A stretch of 64,000 nucleotides of DNA from Scleromatobacter humisilvae (lineage in GTDB: Bacteria; Pseudomonadota; Gammaproteobacteria; Burkholderiales; Burkholderiaceae_C). The stretch lies in NCBI RefSeq assembly GCF_023231945.1, contig NZ_JAJLJH010000001.1, positions 992,001 through 1,056,000 on the forward strand, in the 5' to 3' direction. A model generated the notes under the pieces. It did no database searches. It was not told the DNA's origin and saw only the letters and a program-made list of their open reading frames with translations. The translations under genes and the position numbers were made by a program. Of this stretch, positions 59,649 through 64,000 are shown piece after piece. Position 1 is the first letter of the stretch; the number at the start of each line of letters is the position of its first letter.

Positions 59649-60863
59649 TCAGGCCTCGGTGAGGCTGCGCCGATTGCGCAGTTCGGGGAACCAGCGCATC
59701 CACAGGCCGACGACCAGCAAGGTGCCGACGCCGCCGACCACCACCGCGCCGACCGGGCCGAACAGCGCGGCCGTCGCGCCCGACTCGAACTCGCCGAGCT
59801 GGTTGCTGGCGCCGATGAAGATCGAGTTGACCGCGCTGACGCGGCCGCGCATCTCGTCGGGCGTGTCGAGCTGCACCAGCGTCTGGCGCACGACGACCGA
59901 GACCATGTCGACCGCGCCGTTGATGAACAACGCCACCATCGACAGCAAGAAGGACGTCGACACGCCGAACACGATCGTGGTCAGGCCGAAGATCGCCACG
60001 CACGAGAACAGGATGGCGCCGGCGCGGCTGCGGATCGTCCAGCGCGCGAGCACCAGCGACATCAGCAGCGCGCCCATCGCCGGCGCGCCGCGCAGCAGGC
60101 CCAGGCCCTCGGGGCCGACGTGCAGGATGTCGCGCGCGTAGATCGGCAGCAGCGCGACGGCCCCGCCCAGCAGCACCGCGAACAGGTCCAGCGAGATCGC
60201 GCCCAGCACCACGGGCTTGGCCCGGATGAAGCGCACGCCGGCGAGCAGCGTGTCCATCGTCACCGGCGCGCGCGGCGCGGGCTTGTGGTCGTAGCGCACG
60301 CTCCACACCAGCGATGCGCCCAGCACCAGCAGCGCCGCGCATACGACGTAGACGACGCTGGCGCCCGCGGCATACAGGAAGCCGCCCAGCGCCGGGCCGC
60401 CGATGATGGCGGCCTGGTTGCCGGACGAGCTGAGGGCCATCGCGCGCGCCAGGATGGCCGAGGGCACCAGCAGCGGCGTCAGTGCCTGCGTGGCGGTCAT
60501 CTGGAACGAGCGCGCCACGCCCAGCAGCAGCGACACGCCCAGGATCAGGTCGCGCGAGATCCAGTGCTCGTGCGTGGACAGCAGGAGCAGCAGCGCCGCG
60601 GCCAGCTGCAGCGTCAGCGCCATCGAGACGATGTGGCGGCGGTCGTGGCGGTCGGCGACATGGCCCGCGACGAGCGCCAGCGCGAGCGCCGGCACGAACT
60701 GGAACAGGCCCACCAGGCCGAGGTTCCACGCGCTGTGCGTCAGGTCGTACATCTGCCAGCCGACGGCCACCATCAGCATCTGGTTGGCCATCGTGCCGGC
60801 GACGCGGCCGGCCCAGAATCGGAGAAACGAAGGGTAGGACGCGAGGGAGAACGACACCGGCAT
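59649..60863 (-). CDS. MFS exporter (MFS_3/EntS-like)
   Basis: A 404-residue transporter with about 12 helices. GHVADRHDRRHIVSM is the MFS loop between helices 2 and 3, and DEMRGRVSAVNSIFIGASNQLGEFESG is a signature of the MFS_3 group, given here by its two ends. It probably exports small compounds or siderophores. I prefer ATG 60863; ATG 60926 adds 21 residues that do not look like this family. Confidence 0.9.
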   Translation of the reverse strand: MPVSFSLASYPSFLRFWAGRVAGTMANQMLMVAVGWQMYDLTHSAWNLGLVGLFQFVPALALALVAGHVADRHDRRHIVSMALTLQLAAALLLLLSTHEHWISRDLILGVSLLLGVARSFQMTATQALTPLLVPSAILARAMALSSSGNQAAIIGGPALGGFLYAAGASVVYVVCAALLVLGASLVWSVRYDHKPAPRAPVTMDTLLAGVRFIRAKPVVLGAISLDLFAVLLGGAVALLPIYARDILHVGPEGLGLLRGAPAMGALLMSLVLARWTIRSRAGAILFSCVAIFGLTTIVFGVSTSFLLSMVALFINGAVDMVSVVVRQTLVQLDTPDEMRGRVSAVNSIFIGASNQLGEFESGATAALFGPVGAVVVGGVGTLLVVGLWMRWFPELRNRRSLTEA

Positions 60864-60973
60864 AGGGCCGAGATCGTCGCACAGCCGCCCTGCCCCGCGC
60901 TGACCGAAGGTTGAATCGGTCATCATCTTTCGCGCCGGGGCAATAGAATTTCCTTCCCCGGGAAAGGCTGCGA

Positions 60974-61441
60974 ATGAAACTGGATGCCATCGACCGCAAG
61001 CTGCTGGAGATGCTGCAGCTGAATTGCGACACGCCCATCGCCGAGCTCGCCGGCGCGGTGCAGCTGTCGACGACGCCTTGCTGGCGCCGCGTGCAGCGCA
61101 TGAAGGAGGCGGGCGTGATCACCAGCCACGTCGCGCTGGTCGACCCGAAGAGCGTCAACGTGGGCGTGACGGTGTTCGTCAACATCAAGACGAGCCAGCA
61201 CACGCAGGCCTGGTTCGACCAGTTCCACGCGACGGTCGACTCGATCCCCGAGGTCGTCGAGTTCTACCGCATGAGCGGCGACATCGACTACCTGCTGCGC
61301 ATCGTCGTGCCCGACATCGCGGCCTACGACGGCGTCTACAAGCGCCTGATCGCGGGGACGCAGCTGTTCGACGTCAGCTCCAGCTTCGCGATGGAGCAGC
61401 TGAAGTTCACCACGGCGCTGCCGCTGCGCTACGCAGACTAG
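60974..61441 (+). CDS. Lrp/AsnC-family transcriptional regulator
   Basis: A 155-residue regulator. HTH: TPIAELAGAVQLSTTPCWRRVQRMKEAG (given by its span, residues ~20-48). The RAM domain includes MSGDIDYLLRIVVPD. AAAGG precedes ATG 60974. It is divergent from the MFS gene and converges on the TauE gene with CTAG overlap. It may control the exporter. An imperfect dyad TTTCC-N7-GGAAA lies just upstream. Confidence 0.93.
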   Translation: MKLDAIDRKLLEMLQLNCDTPIAELAGAVQLSTTPCWRRVQRMKEAGVITSHVALVDPKSVNVGVTVFVNIKTSQHTQAWFDQFHATVDSIPEVVEFYRMSGDIDYLLRIVVPDIAAYDGVYKRLIAGTQLFDVSSSFAMEQLKFTTALPLRYAD

Positions 61442-62253
61442 CGAACGGCGAGCCAGCCCGCGCCGCGCGCGAGAAGCAATATCGCCACGCCCACGCTGAC
61501 AATCGCGAAGCCCTGCTGCAGCCGCGGCCCCGCCACGCGCGCCGCGATCACGCGAGCGAGCAGCGACGCGAACACGGAGCCGATCGCGAAGGGCAGTGCG
61601 ATGTCCCACGCCATGGTGCCCTTCCACGCCGCGGCGCCGACGCCGCCGATCGATGCGAGCGCGATGACGGCCAGCGAGGTCGCGACGATGCTGCGCGCCG
61701 ACAGCTCGGTGAAGCGCGTCAGCGCCGGCACGATGACGAAGCCGCCGCCCACGCCCAGCAGGCCGCTGAGGACGCCGGCGGCGACGCCGGTGGCGGCGAG
61801 CGCCTGCGCGCAGGGGCGCGTCCAGACGAGGCGGCCGTCGCGCGCGTCGAGCACGCAGGGCAGCGCCGCGCGCGCGGGGGCGTCCGTGCGCGGGCGGAGC
61901 GCGTGACGCGCGCGCTGCCACATGCGCCAGGCCGACAGCAGCAGCACCGCGGCGAATGCGATCGTCAGCGGCGTGTTGGGCACGCGCTGCGCGGCGGCCA
62001 CGCCCAGCGGCGCGAGCAGCATCGCGAGGCCGCCCATCAGCATCGCGGCGCGGTAGCGCACGATGCCGTCGCGCAGGCCCAGCGTCGCGGCCATCGCGGC
62101 GGCCAGGCCGACCGCGAGCAGGCCGATCGGCGCCGCCTGCGCGAGGCCCAGGTGCAGCGCGAACACGAGCAGCGGCACCGCGAGGATGCCGCCGCCGGCG
62201 CCGGTGAGCGCGAGCAGCAGGCCGACGAGCGATCCGAGGACGAAGGACATCAT
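61438..62253 (-). CDS. TauE/SafE-family permease
   Basis: A 271-residue membrane protein with about eight helices in two repeats, GALTGAGGGILAVPLL-like and SGLLGVGGGFVIVPAL, the family signature. Relatives export sulfite, sulfoacetate or other anions. Two ATGs in a row (62253 and 62250) are possible starts; no ribosome binding site is clear. Confidence 0.9.
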   Translation of the reverse strand: MMSFVLGSLVGLLLALTGAGGGILAVPLLVFALHLGLAQAAPIGLLAVGLAAAMAATLGLRDGIVRYRAAMLMGGLAMLLAPLGVAAAQRVPNTPLTIAFAAVLLLSAWRMWQRARHALRPRTDAPARAALPCVLDARDGRLVWTRPCAQALAATGVAAGVLSGLLGVGGGFVIVPALTRFTELSARSIVATSLAVIALASIGGVGAAAWKGTMAWDIALPFAIGSVFASLLARVIAARVAGPRLQQGFAIVSVGVAILLLARGAGWLAVR

Positions 62254-62366
62254 GGACGTATTTGAACAGCGCGCACCGTACGCGAGATTGCAGCGCACGC
62301 CCATCGGGTTCGTCCTCACCTGAAAAGGGCTTGTCGGCACCCGGGCGTCGGTGAGAGACTGGCCCG

Positions 62367-63338
62367 ATGGACAGCCAACACGCCACCCTCGATCCGCAGT
62401 CCCACACCTGGCTGGAGCTCGGAGAAGTGCAGCAGTTGCTGCTCGACGCCTACCCCGGCGTGGTGCTGGGCGTCGATGCCAACAGCCGGATACGCTGGAT
62501 CAATCCGGTCGCGGCCGAGCGTCTCGGCTACGGCCGCGACGAGCTCGCCGGCAAGCCCATCGCGGGCAGCCTGATCGCGCTGGAAGAGCTGGAGGCCCGC
62601 GCCGTGGAGCTGTCCGCGATCCTCGGCGAACACGTGGTGGCCGATGCGGGCGTGCTGGGCACGGCGCTGCGGCGCGACGGCGTCGCCAGCGAGCACGACT
62701 GGGTGCTGCGCCACAAGGACGGCTCGCCCCATCCCACGCGGCTCAACGTCGGCGCGCTGCGCGACGGCCGCGGCCAGGTCACGGGCCTGATCGCCGTCGA
62801 GCCGCTGCATCGCGGCAGCGAGGAGTCGCCGCTGCGCCTCACGCACCACGACAGCCTCACCGGCCTGCCCACGCGCGCGGTCCTGCAGGATCGCGCCGAG
62901 ATGGCGCTGCTGCGAGCCGCGCGGCAGAAGAGCCTGCTGGCGATGATGCTGATCGCGATCGACGGCTTCGACGCGATCTGCGAGCAGTACGGCCACACCG
63001 TCGGCGACGACGTGCTGCGCGCCACCGCCGGCCGGCTGCACTTCGAGCTGCGCAAGACCGACACCGCGGTGCGGCTGGATCGCGGCCAGTTCGCGGCGAT
63101 GCTGGTGGACCTGCACCAGCCCGAGGAGGCGCAGCGCGTGGCCGCCAAGGTCGCGCAGGCGCTCGGGGCGCCGGTCAACGTGGGCGTGGCCAGGCTGACG
63201 CTCGCGGCGCGCGTGGGCGTCGTCTGGTCGCCCGCGCACGGCAACCAGCTGCTGCCGCTGCTGCAGGCCGCCGAGGCCGCGCTGGCCTCGTTGCCGGCAG
63301 GGCAAGGCGGCGTCGCGTCGCCGCCCGCCAAGGCCTAG
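62367..63338 (+). CDS. PAS-GGDEF protein with degenerate active site
   Basis: A 323-residue protein. A PAS domain (residues ~25-145, GVDANSRIRWINPVAAERLGYG) precedes a GGDEF fold (HHDSLTGLPTRAVLQDRAEMAL). The signature GGDEF reads DRGQF (in RLDRGQFAAML), which lacks the residues for GTP binding and catalysis, so it is unlikely to make cyclic di-GMP. It could be a sensor-only or GTP-binding remnant. Confidence 0.88.
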   Translation: MDSQHATLDPQSHTWLELGEVQQLLLDAYPGVVLGVDANSRIRWINPVAAERLGYGRDELAGKPIAGSLIALEELEARAVELSAILGEHVVADAGVLGTALRRDGVASEHDWVLRHKDGSPHPTRLNVGALRDGRGQVTGLIAVEPLHRGSEESPLRLTHHDSLTGLPTRAVLQDRAEMALLRAARQKSLLAMMLIAIDGFDAICEQYGHTVGDDVLRATAGRLHFELRKTDTAVRLDRGQFAAMLVDLHQPEEAQRVAAKVAQALGAPVNVGVARLTLAARVGVVWSPAHGNQLLPLLQAAEAALASLPAGQGGVASPPAKA

Positions 63339-63721
63339 AAGGGCGCGGACGACGGCACGAAGTCGTCGTCGGTCGTGTCGCCGACCGGCAGCTGGCGCCC
63401 CTCGTGCGCGTGCTTGTCGGCGCGGCCCAGCGCGTGCTCGGTCGCGCGCACCAGCTTGTGCACCGCGCCGTTGACGGCCGCGTCCAGCGACGGCGCGTCG
63501 TTGGTCACCGCGACCGGCGGGCGGCCGTTGACGCGCGCCTCCATCTTGCAGCGCAGCACCGCGGCGCCGCCCTTGCCGGCGTTCTCGTCGCTGAGGTGCA
63601 CCTCGACGCGCGTCACGTTGTCGGCAAAGTGGCTCATCGCATCGTCGACGACGCCGCTGGCCCACTGCTCGCGCGCTTCGCTCCCCTGCAGGTGATGGTC
63701 GGTGTTGATCTGGACTTGCAT
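63335..63721 (-). CDS. Ribosome hibernation-promoting factor, HPF/YfiA type
   Basis: A 128-residue protein of the short HPF family. It begins MQVQINTDHHLQG and shows alternating strands and helices typical of the fold (VTRVEVHLSDENAGK, RCKMEARVNGRPPV). It binds ribosomes in stationary phase. GGAAC lies before ATG 63721. Its stop overlaps that of the PAS-GGDEF gene as CTAG. Confidence 0.85.
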   Translation of the reverse strand: MQVQINTDHHLQGSEAREQWASGVVDDAMSHFADNVTRVEVHLSDENAGKGGAAVLRCKMEARVNGRPPVAVTNDAPSLDAAVNGAVHKLVRATEHALGRADKHAHEGRQLPVGDTTDDDFVPSSAPF

Positions 63722-63835
63722 GTTGTTGTTCCTTTGAGTTCGAGTCGGTGCATCGCGGCAGCCGTCGTGCCCAGCGCCTCGTCCTCCACGGCATGTGGAT
63801 TGCCCGACGGGACGATTCCCACCAAGGCCACCATC

Positions 63836-64000
63836 ATGAGCTCCAACACCTCCGAACCGCGCACCCGCGACGACCTGCCCGACGGCCGCAACGGCCACGT
63901 CGTCGGCGAGAACGACGACAACGTGCTCGAATCGATCGGCAAGGCCATCGTCGCGCCGGTCGAAGGCGCCGACGAGGATGCCGAGCCCGTCGACGGCGAG
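63836..64000 (+). CDS. Acidic protein, N-terminal part (runs off window)
   Basis: The first 55 residues are highly acidic and hydrophilic (DDLPDGRNG, ENDDNVLESIGKAIVAPVEGADEDAE). AAGG lies nine bases before ATG 63836. The family cannot be named from this part. Low complexity limits confidence that the whole is a gene, but codon use fits. Confidence 0.6.
   Translation, partial: MSSNTSEPRTRDDLPDGRNGHVVGENDDNVLESIGKAIVAPVEGADEDAEPVDGE

Noticed and set aside
60864-60926. Longer N-terminus for the MFS exporter
   Set aside because: The extra 21 residues are not like this family and overlap the divergent promoter region. It remains possible.

Overview
The window is about 70% GC and densely coded on both strands. 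The gene families point to a member of the Burkholderiales, plausibly the Rubrivivax/Leptothrix/Sphaerotilaceae side of the order. This is inferred from the assimilatory nas/nir set, EpsC-type serine acetyltransferase, DUF4124, GFA and PEP-CTERM proteins and codon bias; no rRNA or other marker is present to prove it. No tRNA, rRNA, insertion sequence, prophage or CRISPR array was seen. The window starts inside one gene and ends inside another.

Layout. 1-5.2 kb: the start of a class III nucleotide cyclase, a PAS-PAS-GAF hybrid histidine kinase and a long acyl-CoA:carboxylate CoA-transferase, all on the minus strand. 5.3-14.8 kb: a nitrate-assimilation unit. A minus-strand operon runs transporter > nirB > nirD > nasA > cobA (siroheme precursor for NirB). 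Divergent from it is a regulator with a receiver-like N-terminus, an ANTAR RNA-binding domain and a C-terminal PilJ/NarX-type sensor with two P-box motifs. The operon leader can form a hairpin with an AACGAA hexaloop, the ANTAR recognition signature. 14.8-19.1 kb: a membrane-protein operon (CPBP protease, MarR, ClC channel, HPP-CBS protein). 19.2-23.0 kb: an accessory cluster of an unknown protein, a caspase-like degenerate protein, a cyclic-nucleotide-binding protein without HTH, an FHA protein and a Hanks kinase. 23.1-27.8 kb: a broken SnoaL-like remnant, then a two-gene signalling unit (HDOD-GAF-kinase coupled by TGATG to a REC-PAS-GGDEF-EAL protein), preceded by a possible 15-codon leader ORF.

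27.9-38.1 kb: a small Pro/Ala/Thr-rich exported protein, an epoxide-hydrolase-like enzyme, a sedolisin (S53) protease fused to six exact 47-residue repeats, a sorbosone-dehydrogenase-like PQQ enzyme with a coupled cytochrome c, a divergent sigma-54 activator, and a TonB-dependent receptor. A sigma-54-type promoter and a perfect palindrome lie between the dehydrogenase and the activator. 38.1-47.4 kb: small housekeeping and regulatory genes (GIY-YIG, GFA, TetR with its two-site operator and target, cysE/epsC, DUF4124, NylB-like serine hydrolase, GNAT, two SDRs, a lone receiver, LysR). 47.4-51.7 kb: Lrp regulator and divergent hpd (tyrosine degradation), an intradiol dioxygenase of hydroxyquinol type, an exported unknown and an aminotransferase. 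51.7-57.8 kb: a LuxR-type regulator, a PEP-CTERM protein, and a coupled pair of lipoproteins (di-heme DUF1111 oxidoreductase and a GH128-like glycosidase). 58-64 kb: kdsA coupled to a nucleotidyltransferase, an MFS exporter, a second Lrp regulator, a TauE/SafE permease, a PAS protein with a degenerate GGDEF domain, a ribosome hibernation factor and the start of an acidic protein.

A recurring architectural feature is tail-to-tail gene pairs whose stop codons overlap in the tetranucleotide CTAG (five cases) or abut as TGATCA (two cases), leaving no room for a terminator between them.
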